Below, piece by piece: positions 12,226 to 23,349 of a DNA stretch of 64,000 nucleotides. A program made the position numbers and the translations under genes. The stretch lies in the NCBI GenBank assembly GCA_037042915.1, contig CM073202.1, forward strand, positions 372,001 through 436,000. Direction: 5' to 3'. The first letter of the stretch is position 1. Every line of letters begins with the position of its first letter. This DNA comes from Auricularia sp. M13 (Eukaryota; Basidiomycota; Agaricomycetes; Auriculariales; Auriculariaceae). The notes below the pieces were generated by a model, which was not told where the DNA came from, searched no databases, and saw only the letters and a program-made list of their open reading frames with translations.

Positions 12226-13430
12226 ATGGTCCGCAACCAGCTCAAATCGTTCCGCTCTCGTTCCTCCCTGGGAACCGCGAAGAGGACCGGTTTCTTCGCC
12301 GACTGGAAGAACGACCTTATTGCAGCTGGCTTCGAGTTCCTCGGAACATGGTCAGTGGCAGTCGCTTTCCGCCTCGATATTTCTCACCGAAGTTGTAGTG
12401 TCTTCCTGATTCTGAGTCTTGGCACGGCGCAATCCGCGTCGTACCTCAACTCTGTGGTGTGTAGTTAACTTTCCGCAAGCTACAAATGACTGCACATTTG
12501 CTGACCATGATGCCAACAGTTTAACCCGCAAGCCGACGCGTCGAACACGGCAGACTACATGTACATCTCCGCGGGATTCGGCTTCGCCCTGCTCGTCGCG
12601 GCGTGGCTATTCTTCCGCGTGTCCGGAGCGCTGTTCAACCCTAACATTTCGACTGCGCTGCTCGTCATTGGCGTCATTAAGCCTCTCCGGTACATATTCT
12701 ATGTCATTGCGCAGGTACGTGGGAGCGGTGTATGCAGAGCTTTGCAAAACTGACCTTGACTCAGCTCATCGGCGGCATTGTTGCTGCAGCAATTGTGCAA
12801 GGCCTCATGCCTGGACCGCTCGCGGTGAACACGGTACCGAGCCCGCGTATCAACCGCGCGCAGGCCCTGTTCATTGAGATGTTCATCACGTGCTTCGTGA
12901 GTCTCGTCTCAATCGTGCCTTTGACATGTGACCTGAACTCTTGCAGTTGACCCTCGCCGTCCTGATGCTCGCCGTCGAGAAGCATCGCACCACACCGTTC
13001 GCACCCGTCGGCGTCGGCATGACACTCTTCGTCTGCGAGCTCTGGAGCATCCCGCTGACCGGCGGCTCCGTCAACACGGCGCGCAGCTTCGGGCCCGCCG
13101 TCGTCACCTCATTCTCTAGCACCCACTGGATCTACTGGTGCGTCATCTTGATCGATTCAATCTTTGAATACTTGCTGATCCTCTCGCTGCAGGCTCGGCC
13201 CGACCCTCGGCGCCCTCCTTGCGTCCGCCATCTACATCTGCTTGAAGAGCTCGAAGTACTGGACGCTCGCGCCCGACCAGGACGCGACGGACTTCCGCAA
13301 GAGCCCTGAGGTGCCGCTTGTCCGCAGCTCGTCTCCGCAAGCGCCCGCTCCTGTCTCGGACGACGCGGTGCTGTCGAGGGCCGAGCAAGGCGACTCGCCA
13401 GCCGCATCTTCTCCTGTTCATACCGTCTAG
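12226..13430 (+). CDS. Aquaporin (MIP family), copy 1
   Basis: Six exons: 12226-12350, 12399-12456, 12520-12714, 12765-12896, 12947-13137 and 13193-13430, giving 312 residues. It is a six-helix MIP channel with two half-helix loops. The first NPA box reads NPN (residues 101-103, in GALFNPNISTALL) and the second NTA (213-215, in GGSVNTARSFGP). Arg216 sits at the usual selectivity-filter position. The N-terminus is basic and the C-terminal tail is rich in Ser, Pro and Ala. Family role: water, and in some members glycerol or small-solute, passage across the plasma membrane. The altered boxes make the substrate uncertain. It is intact, has its own TATA box, and is convergent with the SnoaL-like gene. 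A near-identical inverted copy lies at 18976-20170. Confidence 0.93.
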
Positions 13431-14261
13431 CGTATCGCTATATGAATAAGCATCATTATTTAACGACTCTTCGTACACTCCATTTGATGAGAGCCGTTCA
13501 ACTCAAGAAAAGCGGGTCGACCTCGTGTTTATTCTGTGGTACCGATGAAGCATGCTCGGCGGGCGTACCTTCAAGTTCTTTTGTGTTCCTCTTAGTAAAG
13601 CGAGCTTTACCAATCCGGCGAGAGAGAAGCCCCTTCTCTGGTATATATGCACGCACCGTCAATAATTGGGCTTCACACCGTATGACTGCTTAGCCGGCGA
13701 ATGGCGCCTTGAGAGCTAAAACTCTCCTCGTCTCACGGGCGGCGACACTCCGAAATGAAAGTCTGACTCAGATTCTGCCCGGGTAAGGACGTGGCACACG
13801 TCCGAGTGGTCTGCTGGCACGCAGTTGCAAGCGCCCGTGCCATTGCGAGCGCTGGTAAGGCTCTTCCTCTTGTGCTTCTGACCCCTGATCCTTTTCCGCA
13901 GCGCACGCAGTCCTCGTCCGCCGCGTGTTGAGACTGAAGCCTGACGGGTTTCTCGATCATTTAAGCAACTCGGGGCATCCTGAACTTTGTTTGTTCTTCT
14001 CCTCGGCCTCCGGTGTTCTCTTTCAAGAACAGTAGGCTGACTGAACACCGTCTCACATGGACTTCAGACCGGAACAATACCGTCCTTTCGGCTTTCAACG
14101 TGAGTCCTCGTCGGGGAGTACGCATTCGCCGCAGTGTAAGGAGACGCTTCTCGTGAAATTTCGGATCGTTGCACACCATTACAGACAGGGACGACGTACG
14201 ATCCCCGACCTTTACATCAAGAACGGGGCGCTGGCGGGCGCCGGCCTTTGACAGGCCGGAT
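13431..14261. other. Convergent intergenic region
   Basis: Lies between the ends of aquaporin 1 and the SnoaL-like gene. The first 50 or so bases still match the 3' flank of aquaporin 2. I see nothing else. Confidence 0.5.
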
Positions 14262-14979
14262 TCACGCATCGATAAACTTGGCACCAGCAGGCTGGACCCA
14301 GCCAAGCTTGTTCCACATTTGCATCTTGTCCCAGTCCTAAATTTGAAAGTAGTTGGCACCGAGAGTATGAGACGAGGAGATGCGAGAAAGCTGACCTTCC
14401 ACCAGTGCTTGATCCTGCCACCCTCGAGGATAAAGTGGCCTTGCGCCGTCCAGCTCGCGTGGTTTCCTGTGGGCGTAATGCCTCCGTGAGGCTTGCCGGT
14501 GTGCGTGCCCTCCGCAGTGTACCTCAGCGCGACGGTGTCTCCTTTGGCAGAAACGACATCAAAGTGCATGATGTGCAGGTCCGGAAGACTTCCCAGGACC
14601 TCTGTGATTAACCGCGCGTCAGTAACGAACCGGCGAAGGGTGTAATTCCACAAGAGATCGCACTGGCGTGAGACTCGGCGTATCCGTCAACGGTATGGGC
14701 ATCGGGGAACGTCGAGGGAGCGGAGAAAGTGTTGTTTGGCGCGCAAAATTCCAACACACTCTCCCCGCCTGTGTTCAGCTCGGAGGAGTAAGCGATGCGC
14801 ATGTACTGCAACGCATCAAGATCAGTTTGGAAGGCTGTCAATGTAATGCGTGCTTGACGCACTCTAAGCACGACTCCAACATTCGTTTCCTCCTCCTGCG
14901 AAAGATTGCTCGAGATCTTGTTGATGGCAATCGGGACGCCGAACCGTTCTTCCGCTTGATGAGACAGTAGAGATGTCAT
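14262..14979 (-). CDS. SnoaL-like (polyketide-cyclase-type) NTF2-fold protein
   Basis: Four exons on the minus strand: 14979-14863, 14805-14664, 14601-14396 and 14336-14262, giving 179 residues with all phases in agreement. Typical text of the SnoaL-like family is present: DAHTVDGYAESHA, LPDLHIMHFDVVSAKGDTVA, RYTAEGTHTGK, GHFILEGGRIKHWW, DWDKMQMWNKLGW. These proteins fold as a cone-shaped alpha+beta barrel. Some cyclise polyketides or act as isomerases, while most fungal ones have no assigned reaction. No polyketide synthase or other pathway gene lies nearby, so it gives no hint of a cluster. It sits between the two aquaporin copies. Splice sites are inferred from consensus; product class is fairly sure, substrate unknown. 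Confidence 0.82.
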
Positions 14980-15740
14980 ATCAGCTTTCTCTCAGAATCA
15001 GATACTGTTAAGGGGGACGAGAGAGAGGGGTCCGGGACGCTGGGGCGAGCCGGAGGGCATTATAGTCAACAGGGTGCAGTTGTGATGTCAATATGCGCCG
15101 TGTCCTCAGCACTGCGTCATAGCAGCGAGCCACAGGGCCAGAAGTCCTCATGAAGGCCTATTGTAAGAGCTCGTATTTAAGGACACCATTCTTGTAGGCA
15201 ATTCATCGGAGGGCCGCTAGCTTCAGCTCAGCGGCCCGCCGGGCCTTCAGTTCACTCTCTGCCGATTACCACAGTGACCACCATCAAATATTGAATTCAA
15301 AGACTTGATATGCTCTGCTCTGTGTCTCGACAACTGTGCGCCGCTGACCGGCTGTATCGCCCGCAACGATCGGCACGGTACGGATTTGCAGCATCGGATC
15401 AGGAACACAAGCACATCTGTAGATCCTCCTTGACGCCGGAACTGCCTATTTGGGCGGGCGTTCACAGTTGCAAGATTGCCGGCCTCCAGCAGCCGTCGGG
15501 ACCGCAACTAGGGGTGTCTTCTGTACATATACCAATAGCGAATACGAATAGATACATGCAAAGATACAGATGAATGATATGGGGATATGGCAATGCTAGG
15601 AGAGAAATGCACGAGAGCGTAAATCCGCGCTGAGCGGAGCCCCTGGGTCACCAGGGCGGTGTGGTCCTCGACGAGCGGGCAGGCATGTCCGCGTGCGCTC
15701 GGAGCCTGGTGGCGAGCTGGTGGGTACCCGCCAGCGGTGC
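14980..15740. other. Intergenic region upstream of SnoaL-like gene
   Basis: Promoter side of the SnoaL-like gene and 3' side of the F-box gene. A strong hairpin lies near 15214-15239, with arms GGGCCGCT and AGCGGCCC. No gene seen. Confidence 0.5.
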
Positions 15741-16975
15741 CTAGGCAGCCGCCCACAGGTCGCAGCATATGGTCTGCTCCGGGCGCCAATGTTGCTCCCA
15801 CTTACTGGTGCGCAGATTTCGCATCCAGACTTGGCGCGGCATGAGGGCGATCGTAAAGACGATGGTCCGGAGCGAGGGACAGCTGCGAGCGAGTTGTGCC
15901 ACAAGCGCGACGCGGTCTTCGTCGGGGGACTGCGCGTAGACGCTCTGCAGGCTGAGCACTAGTGTGCGCAGGGAGTGAAACTTGGCCAGTGCCTTTGCAC
16001 ATGACGCGATCTGCAATGAAACATGGTCAGATTCTCATAAGATAATGATGCACTGCAAGAGACGCACTGAGTCCGCGAAGTGACACTCGCCCAGGTACTC
16101 CATCGATGGCACGTGATGCGCAATGTCCTCAATGTCGCGCGATCGAAGCTTGAACCCTTGAATTACAAGTAGGGCACGCACGGGTCCGCGAGACAGCGCG
16201 AGACGCGCCGCGACCTTCGCACAGGACTCATTGCCCCATACGTAGGTCTCGACGTGTGTCACCGGCCGACGCGGTGCGAGGTCGCAAGCGATGCGCGGGG
16301 TCAGAGCGCGGATGATGGAAAGGTTCGGCAGCGCCTTTGAGGAGAGTGTCCGTCCTGGCAGTGCGGATGAGAGCCGAGAGTGCAGTGCCGTGAGCTCCGT
16401 GATGTACGGTTGCGACTCGAGGAACTCAAGAGTGGTCTGTCGCGGCCGGTTACGAAGATGAAACTGCATGTGAGAGTGGCGCGCACCTTGTCCAGCGGCG
16501 CCGTAGAAGCAAACGAACGCAGGCATAGCTGCGAGCCTCGCAGCACTTTGCCGAACTTGACGCCGGCGACGTGCCCACTGACCGATAGAGTCTTCAAGTT
16601 GTTCATCATCGGGATGACTGTGGTTACGTTCACACTGCGCGTGGGGCGAGAGCGGCTGGAAGTAACCTTGGGCGCTGGCGAGCGCTGGCGCGCAAACTCC
16701 TCAAAGTACTCCGCCGTCGGTCGCGACCCAGGGAGAAACAGCGAGCACTTGCGCACGTGGCGCGCAATGCGTGTGGCGGACTGGGAGAAGAACTCGCAAA
16801 AGTGCGGCTCGTGCTCGGGGTCCAGCTCGATCGCGCTGTAGAGGATGCGTTCTGCCTCTGCACGTAGCAGGGTGCAGACTTGGGTGAGGCAGAGGAGGTC
16901 TGAGCGGTCGTAGACCAGCTCGACAATGGGCCGATAGAGCTCGAGAGGTAGGCGAGACTGGAGCAAGGCAACCAT
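15741..16975 (-). CDS. F-box-like protein with leucine-rich C-terminus
   Basis: Three exons on the minus strand: 16975-16487, 16436-16068 and 16010-15741, giving 375 residues. The N-terminal 40 residues look like a fungal F-box (LPLELYRPIVELVYDRSDLL, then LTQVCTLLRAEAERILYSAI). The rest is leucine-rich repeat-like, with phrases such as LPNLSIIRALTPRIACDL and SLRTLVLSLQSVYAQS. F-box proteins link substrates to the SCF ubiquitin ligase through Skp1, and Agaricomycetes carry very large and variable families of them. No partner or target can be read from the sequence. Start chosen at the only ATG before the F-box. Confidence 0.82.
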
Positions 16976-18975
16976 GGTTTAGAGTCGGCGGGCGTTAGTA
17001 TGTGGCATGCAAACGCAATCTCCATGAGGCTATAAAGCCTACCGGGCAAGGGCGCCATTCGTCCGACAGGCACGGGGAAGAAACTGCCTTGACACGTCGG
17101 AAGCAACAACAGCTTGTGATGCCGGCGCGAAGGCGCCGTTCGGAATCGTCCGCGGGGCTCGGACACGCTGTTCCCGCAAGCGATGCATTTGTTAGGCTTC
17201 ACCTGAGACGGGGATTCAACGCGCGCGAGCGTCGGAAAGTTCGACGAAGCCTGGCACATGTTTATCACGTTGTTTTGACGCATGTTCGACGTTCAGCACT
17301 GTAATCGTGAAACGACTGCTCAACATGCGGCAGGTAGTGTCGCATTATCAACGACAAAGATGGTAGGCACCGACTGTCGAATGCAACGTTGTGTGCGTAT
17401 AGCCTTTCCGTCATTTCAACACCTTCATCACATCTCTCCTTTGACCCTCAACTTTGCGATGCTGGTTGGTAAGTTGTGAAATAACCTGCCGCGCTGCCCT
17501 GAGGTGATCTCGTCGTACCGCTGGGATCGGACAATAGGTGATATGCCGTTGTTTGCCGTTGTCACTCCCGATCATACTTGTTCGAGATGATACGTACTCT
17601 GGCAGTCGCTATGATCCAATGCACCGGAGTAGGAGTGAAAGCCAGAAAGCTGACCCTGCCATCGATGTGAGAAGAAGGTTGCCACGCGGTATAGGCGAAC
17701 CAAGAAATCACACTGTTCAGCCGGTCACATGAGCACACAGCAGTCAGCGTACCGCTGACCTGCTTGCTGCCTAGAGCCGCTGAATAGTTCTGCTCACCAG
17801 AAAAAAAATCGCTACAGCGGGTGGCAGCTCCGAACCACTCCGGGATTATCCTGTGCTCGGAGTCCGTGATGCAAGGCTGACGGTTATAGGTTTCAATATC
17901 AGGGTGCGGGCAGACATTGCCGCCAGTGCCTTGCCGTCATGGTAAATATCCGATAACCTCGGATGGGATTCATACCTATGTAGGACGGCCGCCGGTCACA
18001 ACCTGTGAATCCTAATCAGAATACATTCTTGACAGCGACGACGAAGCCTCGGCGCAACGATCTGAATGGATACAAGCACTCCGAGTCCGTGTAGGCAGTT
18101 GGGATTCGGTCCCGAGGTCGAACCTGATCGAATATTTATATTACTGTACTACTGTCAAGCACGACGCCAAAGATGCAAGAGTCACGCAATTCAAGATCGT
18201 CTCGGCGAAGCGCCCATCAAGAAAGTATATGACGCCTTACTGGTTACGTCGTATGACCAGAGCGAGACAGGTAACGAGCCTGGCACGCACCGCGAGCCCT
18301 AGTTCAGCTGCCGTCAAGAGGCTCAATAGGCGAAGTTGTGATAAAGACAGCTTTGCTTCTGAAAGGTTCCGTTCGTGCGAGAGGTCGCCAGTTCGAAGCA
18401 AGGAATCAGGTTTACCCGCAGTCTACACGCGAGAAGGAAGGCGTCCAACTAGCCTTGCATCGTGGTGCACGGCAAATCAGCAGAGCTTCGACGTGTACCG
18501 AACAGATCGTTGCACCTGATAAGGACAGGCAGCGAGTAAACAGACGCCAATATGAGTGCGCTGAGAGCTCGCGAATGAACTCACTTGAAGCAGCGAATGT
18601 AAAAAAGGCGTCGAGAAAGTCCAAACACTGAACCTTGACTAAACAGCATGCAGATTGCGGTTCCCGCAATCTATCTGGACAAGAATATCATCAGGGAAGA
18701 ATGCGTCCGCATATTCAGGAGAATTGTGACAGCTGGGAACATAATGTCAAGATCATTACCTGAGGAAGGCGCATCTCTCGCGCAGGTTGATAAAGCTCGT
18801 CATCCCCCCTTCTTTTGGTTTTTTATCATCCAGTCAAAACAAAGCGCGGCGGATGAGTTGCATTAACCGTATGTTGCTTTTTTTTCTGGAAAGCGCCATA
18901 AAGAGCCCTAGAAAAAAGGATTGTATGAAGAGACGTCCAATAGTGTGTAATGATGCTCATTTATACTTGGACGCG
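16976..18975. other. Intergenic region, about 2 kb
   Basis: Between the start of the F-box gene and the end of aquaporin 2. Short frames such as 18066-18302 and 18338-18631 have no recognisable content or splice support. The last 45 or so bases resemble the 3' flank of aquaporin 1. I see no RNA gene. Confidence 0.5.
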
Positions 18976-20170
18976 TTAAACAGTATGAACAGGAGCGGGC
19001 GCGGCTGGCGAGTCCCCTTGCTCAGCCCTCGAAAGCGCCGCGTCATCGGAGACAGGAGCGGGCACTTGCGGAGACGAGCTGCGGACAAGCGGCACCTCAG
19101 GGCTCTTGCGGAAGTCCGTCGCGTCCTGGTCGGGCGCGAGCGTCCAGTACTTCGAGCTCTTCAGGCAGATGTAGATGACGGACGCAAGGAGGGCGCCGAG
19201 GGTCGGGCCGAGCCTGCAGCGAGAGGATCAGCAAGTACTCCAAGATTGAACTGGTCAGGATGACGCACCAGTAGATCCAGTGGGTGCTAGAGAATGAGGT
19301 GACGACGGCGGGCCCGAAGCTGCGCGCCGTGTTGACGGAGCCGCCGGTCAGCGGGATGCTCCAGAGCTCGCAGACGAAGAGTGTCATTCCGACGCCGACG
19401 GGCGCGAACGGCGTGGTGCGATGCTTCTCGACGGCGAGCATCAGGACGGCGAGGGTCAACTGCAAGAGTTCAGGTCACATGTCAAAGGCACGATTGAGAC
19501 TCACGAAGCACGTGATGAACATCTCAATGAACAGGGCCTGCGCGCGGTTGATACGCGGGCTCGGTACCGTGTTCACCGCGAGCGGTCCAGGCATGAGGCC
19601 TTGCACAATTGCAGCAGCAACGATGCCGCCGATGAGCTGAGTTAAGGTCAGTTTTGCAAAGCTCTGCATACTCCATTCGCACGTACCTGCGCAATGACAT
19701 AGAATATGTATCGAAGAGGCTTAATGACGCCAATGACGAGCAGCGCAGTCGAAATGTTAGGGTTGAACAGCGCTCCGGACACGCGGAAGAATAGCCACGC
19801 CGCGACGAGCAAGGCGAAGCCGAATCCCGCGGAGATGTACATGTAGTCTGCCGTGTTCGACGCGTCGGCTTGTGGGTTGAACTGTTTTACATCAGAAAAT
19901 GCGCATTCATCTACAACGTGTGAAAAGAGGTATACTCACCACAGAGTTGAGGTACGACGCGGATTGCGCCGTGCCAAGACTCAGAATCAGGAAGACACTA
20001 CAGCTTCGGTGAGAAATATCGAGGCAGAAAGCGACTGCCACTGACCATGTTCCGAGGAACTCGAAGCCAGCTGCAATGAGGTCGTTCTTCCAGTCGGCGA
20101 AGAAACCCGTCCTCTTCGCAGGTCCCAGGGAGGAACGAGAGCGGAACGATTTGAGCTGGTTGTGGACCAT
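18976..20170 (-). CDS. Aquaporin (MIP family), copy 2
   Basis: Minus-strand twin of the gene at 12226-13430, with exons 20170-20046, 19997-19940, 19881-19687, 19636-19505, 19459-19269 and 19213-18976, every exon the same length as in copy 1. It too encodes 312 residues and keeps the NPN and NTA boxes and the following Arg. Differences are few: near the start VHNQLK replaces VRNQLK and GPAKRT replaces GTAKRT, and a handful of changes lie in the Ser/Pro-rich tail. No break is seen, so both copies appear functional. Its upstream side joins a broken RFC5 fragment instead of a complete RFC5 gene. Confidence 0.93.
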
Positions 20171-20245
20171 TGGTGGTTGTGCGAGTGAGTTGATGAGGCG
20201 AGTGTGCCAGGTGGATGAACGCTGAATGTCGTGCACGGCGCCTGG

Positions 20246-20253
20246 CTTTTATA
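20246..20253 (-). promoter_or_regulatory. TATA box of aquaporin 2
   Basis: TATAAAAG on the minus strand about 76 bases before the start codon, at the place matching the TATA box of aquaporin 1. Confidence 0.65.
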
Positions 20254-20542
20254 CGTTCGACGCATTTCAACCTGGGCGGATGCAATCCGGGCCGCACGAA
20301 GCCATCCAGTCTCGGTGAGACTCAGACTGGTCTCGGGGAAACACACCCATCAACATCATTTCGATTGCGACCGAGCTCCGAAGCCCAGGACTTTGAGTAT
20401 ATCCCAACCAAGCTCACAGGCGATTTCAGGGAGGTTGTACGATAGGTCGAGTGCACGACCTGTAGGGAAGAAGAAAGTGGGCGAGTAGCGTTTGAAATTC
20501 GACAAGCCGTGTCGCGTCGTGGTCCTGATACTGAAAATAAAT

Positions 20543-20908
20543 ATCTTGACCTTTCGACGCCCGCGCAGAAGATGGCGCGCAGCGTCGCCATGATGCGCGT
20601 CTTTTTGCCTGCGCCAGAGGGACCGAAGAATAGCATGTGTGGTACTGCAAGTCACCGCTCGCGCCTGCAAAGAAGGAGTAAGTGGGTGAATGGTGTAACA
20701 AAAGTATTAGAAAGTAAGAAGCTGGCCAGATTTGACTTCAATATGATAAACGGCACGTACAAGAGACTTGAACCGCGCAGAATGCTGAGCATGGTAATGG
20801 ATGTCGTCCAATGTCCGCGGCCGGTAATACAGGATAGGAATACTCATTTAAGCAGGGTGAATATGTACGGCGATGTGGGGCGCGCACATCGTCTAGCCAG
20901 GACGACAT
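20543..20908 (-). pseudogene. RFC5 pseudogene fragment (exons 1-3, truncated)
   Basis: On the minus strand, 20908-20888 matches RFC5 exon 1 (reads MSSWLDD, against MSLWVDK), 20826-20761 matches exon 2 (66 bases in both), and 20664 to about 20543 matches the first quarter of exon 3 including the P-loop coding region. The splice acceptor before exon 2 has changed from AG to AT. Exon 3 carries a small insertion that shifts the frame, and all sequence after the P-loop region is gone. It is more diverged than the neighbouring aquaporin copy. About 75 bases of RFC5 5' flank are also recognisable to about 20985. Confidence 0.88.
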
Positions 20909-21530
20909 AGTTGAAGTGGGTGGTGCGAAGAGGAAGAGGAGGCGCGCTTTAGAGCTCCGATTAGAATCGTGTCTCTTCCTCTCCGCTCCTCCTCCACTAC
21001 CCTCTGCATCTCAAGACAAACATATAAAGTGTGCATGGCGCCGTCCATGGGGTCTTATCTATTTCTTTTATGCTCCTGTGGAAAACTGCTAGTGGTTTTT
21101 GGTTTACAGGATTTGCCTCTTTCTCTGCCCCGACTTGGCTCAGCCTACTGCTACTGGTCTGTACTGGAACCGCGATCTTTTCGTCCACAAATACGAGACT
21201 GGTTCCGTTCTTTCTGTGCTTCTAAAAGCGTTGGCTTCCTCGGTTCCACGCGAACCTCGCGGTCGATTCAAGAGTTGATTAGCCGAATGCTACGGCGAGA
21301 TCAAGACTGGTGCTCCTAGTGTGCGCAAAGCTTCCCCTACTGGCGTCACCGCCCCGGTGCAGGGACGCATACGAAGCGCAGTTAAAATGATATGGCGTGG
21401 TGGTTGCCGATACCGAACAGAACCACGCTCGCTTCACACGTGGTTTATCAGCAATATAAATCCAAGGCCTTCCGCCTCCACAGCGCCTTCGCGCTTTCCC
21501 CATCTTGCTTCTTCGACGGTCAAAGTCAGA
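20909..21530. other. Intergenic region before the proline/serine-rich gene
   Basis: The first 75 or so bases belong to the RFC5 duplication. A TATA-like AATATAAATC at about 21453 stands about 75 bases before the next start codon. No gene otherwise. Confidence 0.5.
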
Positions 21531-22606
21531 ATGGACGCGTACCCGACACCTTCGCCAACGGAAGCAGGTTTTGGTTCGCCCTCCATGAACGACTTACAAT
21601 TGCCCGAGGCATGTGACGCTGTCAATCAGTGGCACATTTTAAACCTAACACATTATACTCCCAGGTATTGGACAACTTCCGCTGGGCTCCAATGGAGGCG
21701 CCTCCTGAACCACCGCGCTCGGCAGGCGGGATTAGCGCACTTGCCAGATCGCCAACTGGGAGAAAGCAAAGCATTCCCTGCGACATCTCAGAGCCCGAAC
21801 TGGCTTTGGATGACGGTATTGCTGACTGTGACATCGACGACTACTATGGCTCAGTCTTTCAAGTCCCCGCCTCCGACGAGGACTCCGTTTATTCGTCTTC
21901 GGAACTGGGTTCACCTTCATACCGCCCCGACTGCAACGCAGCTGCACACGCGCCTAATGATTCTCTCCCGGACGCCGAAGCGCTTGCCGACGGCCCTCAA
22001 CGATTCTACGACTTGGTCAGCAATGTCGACCAACTCCCTATCAGCTCGAGGGCCGATGTGTTCTCAGTCATGGAACGCGGTCCTCAAGCATCGCAGTCGG
22101 GACTACATTACTTTCCGCGCAGACGTAGCCTGTCAGTTGCGGCGCGTACGCCTCCGCCTCCTCCGGTCCCACCGAAGGACGCAAAGTGGGTCCGACCTCG
22201 CGTTATGACGGCGACACATGTACCCTGGCCAGTAGATGCTCCGGACCCTGTGCTTCTGAGGGCGACTCTCGCTGCAGGCCGCCAATCCCGCACGCTGCGC
22301 CATGAGCACGCACTTCGCACGGCAGCGAGCTCACCATCCCTAGCGCGCGGAAAGTCCTACCCACCACATCCGTCCACTGGTCCGAGTGCTGCACACATGG
22401 ATTTCATGGGAACGACAACGGGTTCTCGCAAGCCGCTGAAGCAGCGCAAGCATCCGCAGTCGGTGTCCAATCTGCTTGCGCCTTTGCAGTCGCTCACTAA
22501 TAGCGTCGGCTCGTTTATGCACGAGGCATTCACCACGCCCATCACCATCCCGCGCCGCCCTAAACCCAAGCTCGGCCAATCGTTCAACCACCTCTTCGAC
22601 GATTAG
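21531..22606 (+). CDS. Unknown proline/serine-rich protein
   Basis: Two exons, 21531-21620 and 21665-22606, about 344 residues. The donor is uncertain: GTCAAT at 21621 gives a 44-base intron, and a GC donor at 21609 would remove four residues. The start MDAYPTPSPTEAG follows a TATA-like box. The protein is acidic in the middle (DDGIADCDIDDYYGS) and has a polyproline run followed by a basic patch (PPPPPVPPKDAKWVRPR). It ends in a basic region and LGQSFNHLFDD. No signal peptide, membrane segment or known domain is seen. Low-complexity content suggests a largely disordered protein, perhaps an adaptor or cytoskeletal partner, but that is a guess. Confidence 0.7.
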
Positions 22607-23349
22607 CTTCCTATTCATTCGCCAACCCGCTCAATAATCTCGATTCGTCTATTATCGTCCTTCGTTCACGCCAACTGGCATACTGTCAGTATCACCGCTC
22701 TTTAGCACGATCCCACGCCCCCACTGTCTCTCTAGCTTTTTTTTTTCCTATTCTCATTGCTCTCATTGCTCTTTGCTTCTCGCCAGCCTTCGGCACTCTA
22801 AAGCTGTATTTTCACCATCTATATCATACAACCGCAATACATCGATCTTAATCATACCCTTGAGTCTTGAGTGTGTCCTACTTAAGTAGCTCCCTGGAGA
22901 TAGGAAGCTGACGGAAGAGGTGCGACTCAGAGAAATGCCCTGGAACAATCTGTAGTGCTTTTACGAAGATGGCCCTGCAGCATCCCAGTTTCCCGTCAGT
23001 GTCGAGGTCAGAGTACTTATTCTAGGGGGCGATGCTGGTGAGATATCGGGTAGCGACTACTGATAGTCATATACCAGCGAAAAACGATCTACCTCAGTGC
23101 GACGGTCGATGCAGCGACGTCTCAGCCCTGCTAACTGCGAAAGAGGCTGGAAGTCACGTCCATCTGGTCGAGAAGCAAGTGCAGATCATATTGCAGCTGT
23201 CTGGATCAAATTTATGGCTTGACAGGCCGCCGCGCATCGTCAATAACTCCTGACGACATGGAAGGCTAAACCAATGACATCAGCGGCTAGGACGCGACTA
23301 CAAAAGATTCTGTGGCTACGCGGTTTGCTGTCACTTGTTCTTCCGACAT
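22607..23349. other. Intergenic region
   Basis: T-rich 3' flank with a run of 13 T near 22738, then AT-balanced sequence without a recognisable gene. I looked here for an upstream HD-domain part of the RelA/SpoT relic and found nothing convincing. Confidence 0.45.

Larger units (their letters stand above)
11900..13480 (+). repeat. Arm 1 of inverted segmental duplication (aquaporin arm)
   Basis: Promoter, six exons, five introns and a few dozen bases of 3' flank recur inverted at about 18930-20530. Exon lengths are identical between arms and introns differ by only a few bases (two differences in the first 48-base intron), so the copy is recent or kept uniform by gene conversion. The matching RFC5 part of this arm is 7480-7912. 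Confidence 0.9.
18930..20530 (-). repeat. Arm 2 of inverted segmental duplication (aquaporin arm)
   Basis: Inverted counterpart of 11900-13480. The two arms enclose the SnoaL-like and F-box genes. About 4 kb present in arm 1 (7913-11899, most of RFC5) is missing here, while RFC5 5' sequence matching 7480-7912 continues at 20543-20985. Confidence 0.9.

Noticed and set aside
13143-13478. Antisense frames across the aquaporin 3' exons in both copies
   Set aside because: They recur only because the aquaporins are duplicated; they are not independent genes.
12226-20170. Aquaporin copies as an assembly duplicate
   Set aside because: The arms differ at many positions, have different flanks and different RFC5 content, so they are real separate loci.
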